Source: Bactericera cockerelli
Lineage: Eukaryota; Arthropoda; Insecta; Hemiptera; Triozidae
Assembly (NCBI GenBank): GCA_024516035.1
Contig: CM044955.1
Span: 10,900,318 to 10,964,317, forward strand
DNA: 64,000 nucleotides
Direction of reading: 5' to 3'
The notes below the pieces were generated by a model. That model saw only the letters and a list, made by a program, of their open reading frames with translations, did no database searches and had not been told where the DNA came from. Both the position numbers and the translations under genes were made by a program. Shown here one piece after another: positions 1 to 10,889 of the stretch; the stretch's first letter is position 1, and every line of letters starts with the position of its first letter.

Positions 1-1498
1 ATACCAGGCATTGAGAATGCGGCACTATGAGACTAGCATACAGGATTGGGGCGTATTGTTGTAGCTACCTGAAGAATACCAGGCATTGAGAATGGGTTAC
101 TATGAGACTAGCATACAGGATTGGCATATTGGTGTAGCTACCTGAAGAATACCAGGCATTGAGAATGGGTTACTATGAGACTAGCATACAGGATTTGGCA
201 TATTGGTGTAGCTACCTGAAGAATACCAGGCATTGAGAATGGGTTACTATGAGACTAGCATACAGGATTGGGGCGTATTGTTGTAGCTACCTGAAGAATA
301 CCAGGCATTGAGAATGCGGCACTATGAGACTAGCATACAGGATTGGGGCGTATTGGTGTAGCTACCTGAAGAATACCAGGCATTGAGAATGGGTTACTAT
401 GAGACTAGCATACAGGATTGGGGCGTATTGTTGTAGCTACCTGAAGAATACCAGGCATTGAGAATGCGGCACTATGAGACTAGCATACAGGATTGGGGGC
501 GTATTGTTGTAGCTACCTGAAGAATACCAGGCATTGAGAATGCGGCACTATGAGACTAGCATACAGGATTGGGGCGTATTGTTGTAGCTACCTGAAGAAT
601 ACCAGGCATTGAGAATGCGGCACTATGAGACTAGCATTACAGGATTGGGGCGTATTGTTGTAGCTACCTGAAGAATACCAGGCATTGAGAATGCGGCACT
701 ATGAGACTAGCATACAGGATTGGGGCGTATTGTTGTAGCTACCTGAAGAATACCAGGCATTGAGAATGCGGCACTATGAGACTAGCATACAGGATTGGGG
801 CGTATTGTTGTAGCTACCTGAAGAATACCAGGCATTGAGAATGCGGCACTATGAGACTAGCATACAGGATTGGGGCGTATTGTTGTAGCTACCTGAAGAA
901 TACCAGGCATTGAGAATGCGGCACTATGAGACTAGCATACAGGATTGGGGCGTATTGTTGTAGCTACCTGAAGAATACCAGGCATTGAGAATGCGGCACT
1001 ATGAGACTAGCATACAGGATTGGGGCGTATTGTTGTAGCTACCTGAAGAATACCAGGCATTGAGAATGCGGCACTATGAGACTAGCATACAGGATTGGGG
1101 CGTATTGTTGTAGCTACCTGAAGAATACCAGGCATTGAGAATGCGGCACTATGAGACTAGCATACAGGATTGGGGCGTATTGTTGTAGCTACCTGAAGAA
1201 TACCAGGCATTGAGAATGCGGCACTATGAGACTAGCATACAGGATTTGGCATATTGGTGTAGCTACCTGAAGAATACCAGGCATTGAGAATGGGGCACTA
1301 TGAGACTAGCATACAGGATTTGGCATATTGGTGTAGCTACCTGAAGAATACCAGGCATTGAGAATGGGGCACTATGAGACTAGCATACAGGATTTGGCAT
1401 ATTGGTGTAGCTACCTGAAGAATACCAGGCATTGAGAATGGGGCACTATGAGACTAGCATACAGGATTTGGCATATTGGTGTAGCTACCTGAAGAATA
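1..1498. repeat. 75-bp satellite array, about 20 head-to-tail copies
   Basis: Monomers of 73-75 bp run without interruption from the window edge to about 1498, so the array continues to the left. Each starts ATACCAGGCATTGAGAATG and ends GTAGCTACCTGAAGA. There are two main monomer types. One has GCGGCACTATG and GGGGCGTATTGTTG. The other has GGGTTACTATG or GGGGCACTATG with TTTGGCATATTGGTG. The first type fills the middle almost without change; the second occupies both visible flanks (about 76-290 and 1210-1498). A homogenised core with divergent edges is what unequal exchange produces. No monomer frame stays open, so it is not coding. Confidence 0.97.
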
Positions 1499-1675
1499 CT
1501 AATTGTGAATTGTGAAATATTAGAGTTATTAGTTTAGGATTGGAGCTTTTTATTTGAAAGTTTTAGGCAAACTCTTTTTCTTTATGGTATCATCTTATTG
1601 ACATACATTCACACAGTGTAAAAGACTTAGTGTAAAATCTCTAGACAAATGAAGGTGAAAACACATTTCTTTCAC

Positions 1676-1890
1676 TCATTTATTTATTTACACTTTATTA
1701 ATTGGACAAATTATATACAACAGAGATAATTACAAAATAATATACAATATAAGACAAGTAAAAAGAGAAAAAAATAAAGAAAAAATAAATAAATATATAC
1801 ATAATATATGTCTTAACTAAAGGGCGGGGTTATTGCCTTTGGCAATCTCTTTCACCCAACCCTCATTGAGTGCAATATTTATGCAACAGA
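1676..1890 (-). repeat. Dispersed retroposon 3'-tail family (L3 tail), copy 1
   Basis: An AT-rich stretch with a TTTATTTATTTA end is followed by GGGCGGGGTTATTGCC and a short hairpin-like GGCAATCTC segment. The same block recurs at 35050-35262, at 52855-52951 plus 63414-63512 (split), and inverted at 48735-48935 and 51750-51925. A (TAAA)n-type tail and 5' variability fit the 3' end of a non-LTR retrotransposon or of a SINE sharing its tail. No ORF is attached. Class is inferred. Confidence 0.6.
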
Positions 1891-1899
1891 AACACTTGA

Positions 1900-2560
1900 A
1901 ATCAGATTTTGTTGTTCTTGAAATAATGATTTCCGGAGAAGTCTTTTTATAATCCGGCCACGCAATTTTTTGTTGTGACTAAGTGCTGACTTTTACCTAG
2001 TTGGTTATAAAATGACCAACGGCTCTTGTAGAGGAGGGAGGTTGAAATACCCTCTAATTTGTGTTCCAGTATTGTCTAAGTCAGTGACTCGGAATAACCC
2101 CATTCCACGGTGCACGGAAATCATTATTCCCTTTGATCTTGTGAGTTTGTCCTTCCGAAGAGAGGGAGGGATTAGTGTGTAGTGAAAAAGGAAATTATGA
2201 GCGGTGGAGGGTGAGATTAATGAGATGAAACTCTGCTGATCGTGAGATATCTACAATATTACTGGATGATCAGTTAGTGCAGGGGGGATGTAATGGACCA
2301 AAACAAAGGTAGACCTAGAGAGAAATTTGGTTATGAAAAAATATAAAACAACACTTTTTTTGACATTTTCATGTCTTTGCTCTGGCACATAACCAAAATT
2401 ATGTGACGAAATTATGTAACGAAATTATGTAACGATATTATGTAACGAAATATCGAATTGTAAAGGGAGAGAAGTCTTCTAATATCGGATATCGATATTA
2501 TGGTTTCGTATTATCGATATACCTAATATCGATATTTTCGTTTCGATATTGCAACCCTAA
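1900..2560. other. Unassigned AT-rich spacer with a short AT tandem motif
   Basis: No gene is visible. At about 2398-2455 the motif TTATGTAACGAAA is repeated four times in slightly altered form, and at 2480-2550 ATCGATATT-type palindromes recur. The rest is unremarkable. Confidence 0.6.
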
Positions 2561-2751
2561 GAGAAGAGGGAAAGTGGGAGAGAAGAGAGAAGGTATGTGT
2601 CATGCGCACAATACGAAATTTGGTCAGTTGGGTTTTGGACCTTGAATAGTAAAGATGAAAATGTCGAAATGGTTGCAGACTCGTATGCAAGCGTTTTTTT
2701 AAACAAAAATTTAACATCGCTTTCAACTGCATTATCATATCAGTATTCACC

Positions 2752-2822
2752 GTGGCAGAGTGAGTTAGCGCGCTAGGCATTGTACGCATGGTGACCTGGG
2801 TTTCGATTCCCAGCGGGGCAGG
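2752..2822 (+). repeat. tRNA-derived SINE head (SINE-E)
   Basis: The segment contains an A-box-like AGTGAGTTAGCGCGCTAGGC and a B-box-like GGTTTCGATTCCC, as in a tRNA-derived pol III promoter. A closely matching copy lies at 8452-8640. It is followed at 2846-2950 by (GT)n and (GA)n. A functional tRNA is unlikely because the anticodon arm does not pair convincingly and related copies are dispersed. Confidence 0.65.
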
Positions 2823-2845
2823 AATTTTTTTGTAAGATTCCGAAG

Positions 2846-2863
2846 TGTGTGTGTGTGTGTGTG

Positions 2864-2915
<52 letters not shown>

Positions 2916-2950
2916 GAGAGAAAGAGAGAGAGAGAGAGAGTGAGAGAGCG
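2846..2950. repeat. (GT)n then (GA)n microsatellite
   Basis: A short GT run passes into about 80 bp of GA dinucleotides with a few AAAG and TGAG interruptions. Confidence 0.9.
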
Positions 2951-3292
2951 AGTGATGAATAATTATTATATTCGAAGAATGAACTCTTAATACCTACATT
3001 AAATTGAAGTCAGAAATAATGATAGGCATTAGGTAATTGTTCGTTAAAATAATAAATAGGTAAATACAATTAACTTGACTTAAGTTTCATACTAGAAAAT
3101 AAAATTGTTTTACTTCCGACCGTTAAGTAATGCATTGACTGAGAGGAAATCAAATTCTTCTTTGCTCTCTCTTTTTTGAAAAATTAATGAATGAGGAATT
3201 TTTCTCTTCAAGTGTACCTACCTGTAATACTGTCTATGTTTTTGTCTGTGATTTTTTAATCATTATCTCTATATTAGACTATTTTCAATTGA

Positions 3293-3447
3293 TCCTCAGT
3301 AGCTTGATCGATAAGGCAGCGGATTTGTAACCTGGAGGTCGGTGGTTCAAGTCCCGGTTTCAGCGTAGATTTAGTAAAGCTAGTTTCAGTAGTAAAGTTG
3401 TGGTATCACGAAAGTGATTAGCACAAATATGATAACTTTAACTTATT
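3293..3447 (+). repeat. tRNA-derived SINE-A, copy 1
   Basis: The family is recognised by CTTGATCGATAAGGC (A-box side), GGTCGGTGGTTCAAGTCCC (B box), CAGCGTAGATTTAGTAAAG and a 3' end CACAAATATGATAAC. Other copies are at 42908-43041, 48063-48204, 49553-49700 and 49979-50122, with a degenerate one near 47467-47560. At about 145 bp, the tRNA-like head plus a short unique tail is a classic SINE layout. Confidence 0.8.
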
Positions 3448-3905
3448 TTCAATTGATCTTTTATCGCTGTATTACTTAGATCTGATATCGGAAGTGATTT
3501 GTTTTTCAAATAATTATCAACTACTGAATCCCTAAGGAAAACATGAGTCCATTTATATTCATGCAGGTAAGTACTCGAACAGTTTACCATTTCTTGCTAA
3601 AACCTGAAAGAGTTTCAAAGACTGTCCATGTAAACTTTGTAGATATATTTTCTGAAGCAATTTTCACGTCTCGAAATGCTTTGAACGGGCAACAGTAAAC
3701 ATTGACTTTTCACCTCTGAGGAAAACACTTTTGACGAATCCCTGTTATTCGTTTTGAAGTAGCTACACCCTGTCACAAGAGGTTTTTCATTGAATGAAGA
3801 AACAGAGGTAGAGTTCATCCTCATAGCCATGTCATGGACTTGTGTATGCAATCTTATAAAGAAGTCGTTAATAATAATAACAACAACAACAAAAATTATA
3901 AATAT

Positions 3906-4250
3906 CATGTAACGGTTGTGACTACTGCCCGTAGTCCAGATATCCTGACTTCGATCCCCGGGTCAGAGCAGACTTTTCACACAGAAAAATGTGTTCCCTC
4001 TGTACATGTGAGGCTGGCATTTCCGGCCCTACCCAGGCTGGGTGAGTTTAATGTGGGTAGCTGATACGATTCCCAACGATTGGAGGGTAATACCCCCGTC
4101 CTAATCCAGGACGTCAAATCAAATAGAACCGTTGGCGTTAGGAAGGGCATCCAGCCGTAAAAAATGTGCCAAGACCAACCAACCTCAACCATGAGGTTGA
4201 ACAACATCGAGCCTGTTTGAGCGGGATAGGATAGAGTAAAAGAAGAAGAT
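3906..4250 (+). repeat. tRNA-derived SINE-B, near full length
   Basis: The head carries GGTTGTGACTACTGCCCGTAG and TTCGATCCCCGGG (B box). A body of about 250 bp follows, including GAGGCTGGCATTTCCGGCCC, GTTGGCGTTAGGAAGGGCAT and CAACCATGAGGTTGAACAAC. The same body occurs inverted at 8905-9245 and direct at 44212-44545, with fragments at 5015-5145, 33705-33815 and 36238-36435. No ORF in it is conserved between copies. Confidence 0.85.
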
Positions 4251-5010
4251 TGAATTAGATAAACAATAAAATTATACATGGACAGGCAGATAAAAGAAAT
4301 ACATAGATAGAGCAGGACAAATGTTGATCGAGTTGTATTAGTTTTCTCTTTTCTTCTCTAAATTGGCTTATAAGTAAAATTAAAAAATACCAATTTTGTC
4401 TACCTAAAAGCGTTGAAGAGATCAAAAGTGAAATTGGATCACGTAACAATTTTACTGTGGACCGAATTTCATGAAAAGTTAAGAGGAAATGTGCGAGAGA
4501 GATAAATAGAGGTTTCAACGAATGAATTGCGGAAGCTTGGGAGGGTATGTAGAAAAAAATGATAAAGTACTTCAACATGAAGAGTTGAGAAATTGCTCAT
4601 GAGAATGAGTTGGAAAATTTGATAATAGTGCGAGTGAGTGTATGTTTGCAAAGGTGAGGGAAGGAGGAGAGGAAATTACAGGAAAGGGAGCTATCAAAAC
4701 TCTTGTACATATAGTTTTTAGACATGGAAAAGAGAGAGAAAGCAAATTATTATAGATAAAGTGGAAATAAAAAAGATATTAAGAGAGAGAGGAAATTATG
4801 AAAAAGGTAAGTAGACACATTTTGGGGTTTGGTTTGGGGTGTCCGGCTTTGGTGGGACACGCTGTATATAATATATAAAAAAAAGTACCTCAGCAAATAA
4901 GCTGAATTGGAACCAGTTGTTCTGATATATGTATTAATGTTGATGTATGTAATAATTAATGTTCCAAATAAAGGTTTATTTATTTATTTATTGGACACAT
5001 TTTGGCTATC
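4251..5010. other. Unassigned AT-rich spacer
   Basis: No supported gene. Around 4830-4880 there is a GTGTCCGGC ... GTGGGACACGCTGTATA motif, and 4930-5000 ends in a TTTATTTATTTATT tail. This suggests a degraded retroposon 3' end. Confidence 0.4.
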
Positions 5011-5014
5011 AAAA

Positions 5015-5264
5015 CTGTTGTAAATGCCAGCCTCACATATTTGGAGGGAACAGAATTTTCTTCGAAAAGTCTGCTCCAACCGGGGATCGAACTCGGGATC
5101 TCTGGACTACGGGCAGTGGTCACAACCGTTACGTCACGGAGTCTGGGTCACAAACTCAAATTAATGAGGAAAAATTCGTGCACTGGGTGGGATTCGAACC
5201 AACGGATCCCTACACTACCCTGATTACCTTACTAGCGCGTTAACCACTTGACTACCAGTGCACA
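5015..5264 (-). repeat. SINE-B fragment followed by SINE-C, both minus strand
   Basis: 5015-5145 is the inverted head of SINE-B (GGGGATCGAACTCGGGATC is its B box). 5146-5264 is a different tRNA-like unit, SINE-C, whose minus strand reads GTGCACTGGTAGTCAAGTGG and then a GGTTCGAATCCC B box. SINE-C recurs at 30070-30185. The two lie end to end, probably by insertion of one beside the other. Confidence 0.75.
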
Positions 5265-5382
5265 ATTACCTTCACCGTTGTCAAATACCTTTACTTATCA
5301 ACATCAGAACATCTAAAGTGCCTTTTAACCCAATAGCGCCAAACAGTTTGAATTATGAAGAGTTAAAATTATTGCTTCTGAT

Positions 5383-5432
5383 AAACTTCTATAATAGAAA
5401 TCGGAAGTATTGTGTTCGTTTTTGTACTTCTT
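5383..5432 (-). repeat. Short hairpin repeat, degenerate copy 1
   Basis: This carries GAAATCGGAAGTATTGTGTT, the reverse complement of the common end of a hairpin family of about 50 bp also present at 10828, 12447, 14074, 20325, 42838 and 50125. Part of one arm is eroded here. Confidence 0.55.
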
Positions 5433-5439
5433 GTAAGTA

Positions 5440-5905
5440 AAAAAAAATCCCACAAAACACGTAAAAAATAGGCCAAGTTCCAGAACTCTATCCAAAAGGT
5501 TCGCCAATGAATGCATGAAATCTTGTTTGCGGCAAGTTATCTGGTAACAAACTATTTTTTTTTTATTAAAACCGTTTTCTAAAGTTCCTCATTTTGTATT
5601 GTTTTTAAACTGCAAACTATCCACTAACTTGGCCAGTTTCGCTCCTTGTGATGTATATTGTTATTCTGTACCTATACATAGTCGTAATATCCATACAACG
5701 ATGGCATAAATGGCCAAGTATGAGGATTAGTTTGCAGTTAAAAACATACAAAATGAGGTATCTTAGAAAACAGTTTTAATAAAAAAAATAGTTTAGTACC
5801 AATAACTTGGCCGCAAACAAATTTCACTGCATTCATTGCGAAACCTTTTTGGATAGGAGTTCTGGAACTTGGCCTTTTTTTAACGTATTTTTTGTGGATA
5901 TCATT
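5440..5905. repeat. Foldback (inverted-repeat) element, arms about 180 bp
   Basis: The left arm (about 5455-5640) and right arm (about 5710-5890) are imperfect reverse complements. GGCCAAGTTCCAGAACTC on the left pairs with AGTTCTGGAACTTGGCC on the right, and GCAAACTAT with TAGTTTGCAG further in. The loop of about 70 bp has no ORF. This is the structure of a palindromic MITE or foldback element. Confidence 0.75.
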
Positions 5906-5984
5906 ACTATTTTGTAAATGGTTTCGTTTCCCAGCACGTTTCATTATTTTTTATTAAATTTTTTTAAGATTATTCACTTTAATA

Positions 5985-6765
5985 TGCTCTAAACTAACCG
6001 ATTAACAGCAGAAATGTGCGAAATTGCGGTTTTCGATTTTTCCCTATACTATTACAATGAAACTGAACCATATAAATTGAGCTTTGTAGGTAGTAGGAAG
6101 TGCTCATAATTTTATGCATAATGGATATACTTCCTCCCTAAAATAACAATAACAGCATGATAAGGCGAAAGTTCCGGTTTTCAGATTTTCCAGTATTTTA
6201 CAATAAACCACAGTATACAAATTAGTTTTTAGGTATAGGAATGCCTCATAATTTATATACAAATATATGCTCTAAAAACGAACCGTTTAACACCAATGAT
6301 GCGAAATGCCGGTTTTCAGATTTTTCCCTGTACTTAAATAAACCCTCCACAACAAATTTCGCTTTCTAGGTATCGGAAGTGCTTCATAATTTAGATCAAT
6401 AACGATTTATAATTTTTCCCTTAAAACGACACACCGTTTAAAAACCATGATAAGTGAAAAAATTTCCGTTTTACAGATTTTCCCTTTACTTTTACAATAA
6501 ACCTACATATCATGCAAAATTTCAGCTTTCTAGGTAGTCGGAAGTGCCTCATAATTTTGTGATCTGTCAGTCAGTCAGGGGCAGTATCAAAATCGCAAAT
6601 TTCAAATTACATTCCTCTGAAGTTTTTCCATAGAGTCTTTGAATTTTCATGTCTTTTTAATGATATTAGGAAAATCTCTGTCCAATTCATATCCTATGAT
6701 CAAATTGAACCGAAGAATGAGGGTATGAAAACGGGTGAATCGGTTCGTGTAAAGATACACTGCCG
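5985..6765. repeat. Four diverged tandem units of about 150 bp
   Basis: Each unit carries GGTTTTC(A)GATTTTTCCCT, then an ACAATAAACC-type segment and TAGGTA-TCGGAAGTGC-TCATAATTT. The repeats run from about 6000 to 6570 and end in CAGTCAGTCAG. The latter part (6570-6760) resembles the tail of the GATCAGTCAGTCAGTG family seen at 13075, 28796 and 51425. Divergence between units is high, so the array is old. Confidence 0.6.
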
Positions 6766-6769
6766 TGCT

Positions 6770-7530
6770 TGCTGGAACTTGGCCTGGCGCACTGCGTGCC
6801 TCAGATTCACTATCAAATCTCATTAAAATCTATTTCGTTATTTTATGTGTACTACAGAATCGTTCTACCCAATTTGATGAATTTGATTTGTTTGCTTAAT
6901 TGTATAACTTCTTACTATTTTATATTATCAAATAATAATAATGTCAAATCATTTGGTTTGTTTTTTTGCCCTTGCGACAAAAGAACATTAAAAATGGAAG
7001 ATGAATACTATTAAATTAGTTATTATTTATAATGAACGACTAACAATGTAATGATCAAAAAAATCGTTAACACGGCTGAATGTAAGTACTAAAAAAAATC
7101 AAATAGGTAGGTAGAATGCAGGTAATGTACCATTTGTTACCAAACCAAGAAAAAAAAGTCTTTAATTTGAAGAGAAACATGTTTTGACAAGTACGGCATT
7201 GGCATACTTATAAAGAAAAAGAATAATTTTTTTAGTCACACCTGCGATGTTACAATCATTTCTTGAAATTGTCTTACTAATTACTGCAGTACTTAGGACT
7301 CTACAATGCAGCGATTTTACGCGACTGTATTTTTACGACATAACTAAAAACTGACAAACACATTTGCTTAGATGTTCAGATTAAATTAAAACTTCATTAT
7401 GTTTCTCTCAAATAACCTAGAATATTGAATGTTTAAGAACAGGTTAAGTAAGAGTAAACAAAAATTCTATTGAAGCAATTTTCTTAGTTAAGAGCTTCAC
7501 CAAGCAAATCCTTCTTTACTCTCATCCTAT
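6770..7530. other. Unassigned AT-rich spacer
   Basis: I see no gene, RNA or recognisable repeat. ORFs are short and lack codon structure. Confidence 0.5.
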
Positions 7531-7534
7531 TTTT

Positions 7535-7600
7535 CTCTCTCTCTCTCTCTCTCTTCTCATCTCTCTCTCCTCTCTCTCACTCTCTCTCTCCTCCTTCTAT
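7535..7600. repeat. (CT)n microsatellite
   Basis: Interrupted CT/TC dinucleotide tract, pyrimidine on the plus strand. Confidence 0.85.
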
Positions 7601-7749
7601 TGGTCTGAGATCTCTTCAAAACTGTCATGACCTAAATTCTATTTGACAACGAGATGATAGAGTCAAGCAGTCTGAATCCAATGAGTCAATATAACATAGA
7701 CCTTTTCACTGAACGTGATGTATTTCATTTTCCTCAACAATTGCGCACA

Positions 7750-7992
7750 AACATTGAGAACAAAGCTAAAAGGCTTCTGGCTAAATTGTGAATTTATTTC
7801 ATTATAATTTCTAAGTACGTAATAGTTAGGCATGTGGTCTAACAAAACTTGTTATAATTCACTAATATATATAACATTGAGAACAAAGCTAAAAGGGTTT
7901 TCGCTAAATTGTGAATTTATTTCGTTATAATTTCTATGTACGTAATAGTTAGGCATTTGGTCTAACAAAACCTTGTTCTAATTCAATAATAA
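7750..7992. repeat. Tandem duplication of about 121 bp
   Basis: Two adjacent units start AACATTGAGAACAAAGCTAA and share GTAATAGTTAGGCAT and GGTCTAACAAAAC. The second starts at 7872. They differ at several positions, so the duplication is not recent. Confidence 0.8.
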
Positions 7993-8451
7993 TATTATTA
8001 GGGAAGCGACTATGACGTTTCTACCGTGCTGGCAATTAACAGGGCAAGTAAAATTTACCATTTGATACATAATCCAGTGGTTCAAATAATGCACATTACA
8101 TATGCACTTAAAATATACGGCGCCAATACACGTATCGCATTGAGAGTTAACCAGAGTTAACAGAGGTTTTAGCTGCGGTGTGAGTTTTAAAGGATGTGGG
8201 AAAATACCCTGAAAAATTAATTTGAATGATCAGAGCTACCAGAATAATTTCACTCTATAATTAATTGGTTTTCGAAAGGACTTTTCATTTCCTAATAATT
8301 AGATGATAATATAGGGTGTAGTCGACACATTCTCTAATGTGTCCAATAATGCGCATTGCATATGTACATAATACACGGCGTACATACAATTTTTAAATAT
8401 TTTTTATTAATAAACTATATCAAAGATAATAATATAGTAGCTGAAGTCACC

Positions 8452-8640
8452 GTGGCAGAGTGAGTTAGCGCGCTAGGCATTGCACGCACGATGACCTGGG
8501 TTCGATCTCCAGCGGGCAGGATCTTTTCTGCTCTGTTTTTGGGTGTTCGGGGTCCACTCATTCCTCGTGAGGAAAAATGAGTAGCTGCTATGATGTGAAA
8601 CAGCGACCAGTGTCAGAATCATAGACAAAAAAATTACAAG
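8452..8640 (+). repeat. tRNA-derived SINE-E, longer copy
   Basis: The head matches 2752-2822 (AGTGAGTTAGCGCGCTAGGC, then GGTTCGATCTCC). It continues into a tail containing CCTCGTGAGGAAAAATGAGT, which also occurs near 14400 and, inverted, near 34875 and 35955. That is how the family body is recognised. Confidence 0.7.
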
Positions 8641-8904
8641 ATATTGTAAATTAAAGTGGTAAAGTCCTATGATTCTACTACCACTAAAATTGTGACACAA
8701 TAACACAAAAAAGCATTATTAATAATAATTATACAAGCAAACTCTACAAGTCTACACTAACAGGCCTAAAATTAGTCCAATATTTGGAATATTCCTCAAT
8801 AATAGTGAATTAAGTTTTTAAAAAAATAATACATATTTTGCTTCCATCATCATTTGTAGGTATAAAATATCGCCATTTTTGTAAAGATATATATCTCCCT
8901 TGCC

Positions 8905-9245
8905 TTTATCCCATATTAGCTTATGTTCCTTTTGGGGTCGGCATTGTTCAACCTCATGGTTGAGGTTGGTAGGGTGGAGCACGTTTTTTATGGCTGGATG
9001 CCCTTCCTAACGCCAACGATTCTATTTGATTTAACGTCCTAGATTAGGACGGGGGTTCTACCTCCATTCGCTGGGAATCTACCAGCTACCCACATTAACC
9101 TCACCCAGCCTGGGTAGGGCCGGAAATGCCAGCCTCACGTGTTTGGATGGAACAGAATTTCTTCGAAAAGTCTGCCCAGCGGGAGTTGAACTCGGGAACT
9201 CTGGACTACGGGCAGTAGTCACAACCATTACGCCACGGAGGCTGT
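8905..9245 (-). repeat. tRNA-derived SINE-B, minus strand
   Basis: This is the reverse complement of the 3906-4250 copy over its whole length. The tRNA-like head is at the right end, next to a T run (9248-9274). The left end has the CAACCTCATGGTTGAGGTTG segment. Confidence 0.85.
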
Positions 9246-9349
9246 CATTTTTTTTTTTTTTTTTTTTTTTTTTTGTAAAGATCCAAAGAAAAAAAAACGA
9301 CAAGATCAATAATTTATAACTGACGATCTTGAAGTGTGTAAACATAACC

Positions 9350-9460
9350 TTGTTTATTTTATTACTATTGTCAATTTTATATTTAATTTTACCATTATTT
9401 GTCTGTATATATGTTCTACTAATAATGAGTTTCTAAATAAATGATAACCATGACCTATCG
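9350..9460 (+). repeat. Retroposon tail fragment
   Basis: Contains ACCATTATTTGTCTGTATAT and TTTCTAAATAAAT, identical in type to 48855-48935. It is the distal part of the L3-tail family without the GGGCGGGG block. Confidence 0.6.
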
Positions 9461-10225
9461 GGTTTATGACTCGGTAACAGTTGATGAACAAAAATTAAAA
9501 ATTCATAACCCGGCGGTGGTTATTTTATTTTCTGAATTTTCCATAACTTATCATTTTTTTTATTATTTTTTTTTTTCAAGTTCATTTTCAAGATGAATAA
9601 AATTTAAATTATCTCTTTCCTGCAAACATCTGAGCCAGAGGATGTTATGCGGATTATAAAAAGTGAAGCACTTAATTCTTGTCAGATACTTTAATTAATT
9701 CAGTTTTAGCCGGATTTTATTTTGGAGCATAGATAGACCAAGTGGTATGTCATTAAATTTGCTTTCCATTGGGTTGAGATCCAAAATTCAAGATTTAGAA
9801 CATTCATGATCTGGTTAAAAATCTGGTAAAAAAAAACACACTTGTGAAGGAGGGATACAAAATGTACTGCAAAATCCTGTAATCTGAGTAGAAGCTACAA
9901 TACACAAACGTACAAGATAGCTGTTTGTTCATGGCTTCAAAATAGTGAGCCTGAAAACACTGATCAAAAACAATTATCAGTGTTATGACTACAATTGAAT
10001 GGGTGAGTAGGAAAATATGCTATGTCAAAAAGTGACTTTTAAGGAGAGCGATAATACTACATTACTATGCTGTAAATGCTATAGGTTCCCTCCACTCTAA
10101 AACAAATTTTTTCCATAGTTGTAGAGGGTGTTTCTTCTTCATAATATTCAACGAGATGATATAAAAGAGTACATTGCATGTTATTCTGCAACAACAATAA
10201 AACACTGCCAATCATGGACACAATA
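9461..10225. other. Unassigned AT-rich spacer
   Basis: No gene or recognised repeat. Poly-T runs lie near 9555-9575. Confidence 0.5.
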
Positions 10226-10227
10226 CT

Positions 10228-10800
10228 TCCTCGTGATTGTTTATATTGTATTCACGTGCCAATTTTGAGATTTTATACCAAATTACTTGTATCTCCAAAA
10301 CAACTGCACCGATTTTCTTCAAATTTATTTTATATAGTAGATTACTATTTTTCCTACATTCTAGATCTACAAAAAATTCTGTATCGGTAAGTCGTGGACC
10401 TTATTTTTTGACTTTTTTGTCCAAAATTTCGGATTTTTTAAATATTAGAGTTGAATTATAATTAATTAAAAGATAAATATAAATAGCCTATGTAAAACAA
10501 TAATATAAATGTACATACAAAATTTCATTAAAATCGGATGTACCGTTCACGAGATATAAGTGTTTAAGTAAAAAGTTAGTGGTCAGGCGCGTGGTCTCTT
10601 TCACCCAGAACCGCTAGTACGAATTCGATGAATTTAGAATGGAACCATCTACAGAACGTCTCCTATATGTGTGCAAAATTTCATCAAAATTCGTTGAGTA
10701 GTTTCTGCGATATGCGTGTTACAAAGAATATTTTTAACAGACCGACGGACCGACAGACCGACACAAAACCAAAGTTGCTCAGGAGGTTAAAAAAATTAAA
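10228..10800 (+). repeat. Dispersed-repeat body with a GACCGACGGACCGACAGACCG end
   Basis: AAAATTTCATTAAAATCGG and GCAAAATTTCATCAAAATTC are two related internal motifs spaced about 150 bp apart, and a tetranucleotide-like GACCGACGG ... GACCGACAC tract lies at 10739-10762. This layout is common in non-coding parts of insect interspersed repeats. The class is uncertain. ORFs inside it are short. Confidence 0.45.
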
Positions 10801-10827
10801 ATTGGAGCAAAAAAATATTTCTTTTTA

Positions 10828-10884
10828 CAATAACGAACACAATACTTCCGATTTCTAATATTAGAAATTTCTCGGAAGTAAAAT
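10828..10884 (+). repeat. Short hairpin repeat, copy 2
   Basis: AACGAACACAATACTTCCGA is followed by a near-perfect stem (ACTTCCG ... CGGAAGT) around TTTCTAATATTAGAAA. It is the best preserved copy of the family. Confidence 0.8.
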
Positions 10885-10889
10885 CGAAT

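Noticed and set aside
1..1498. CRISPR-like direct repeats
   Set aside because: The whole 75-bp monomer repeats; there are no unique spacers between short constant repeats, and the genome is eukaryotic.
3834..4279. ORFs within SINE-B (also at 8905-9245 and 44188-44427)
   Set aside because: The same frames are broken differently in each SINE copy, so there is no selection on a protein.
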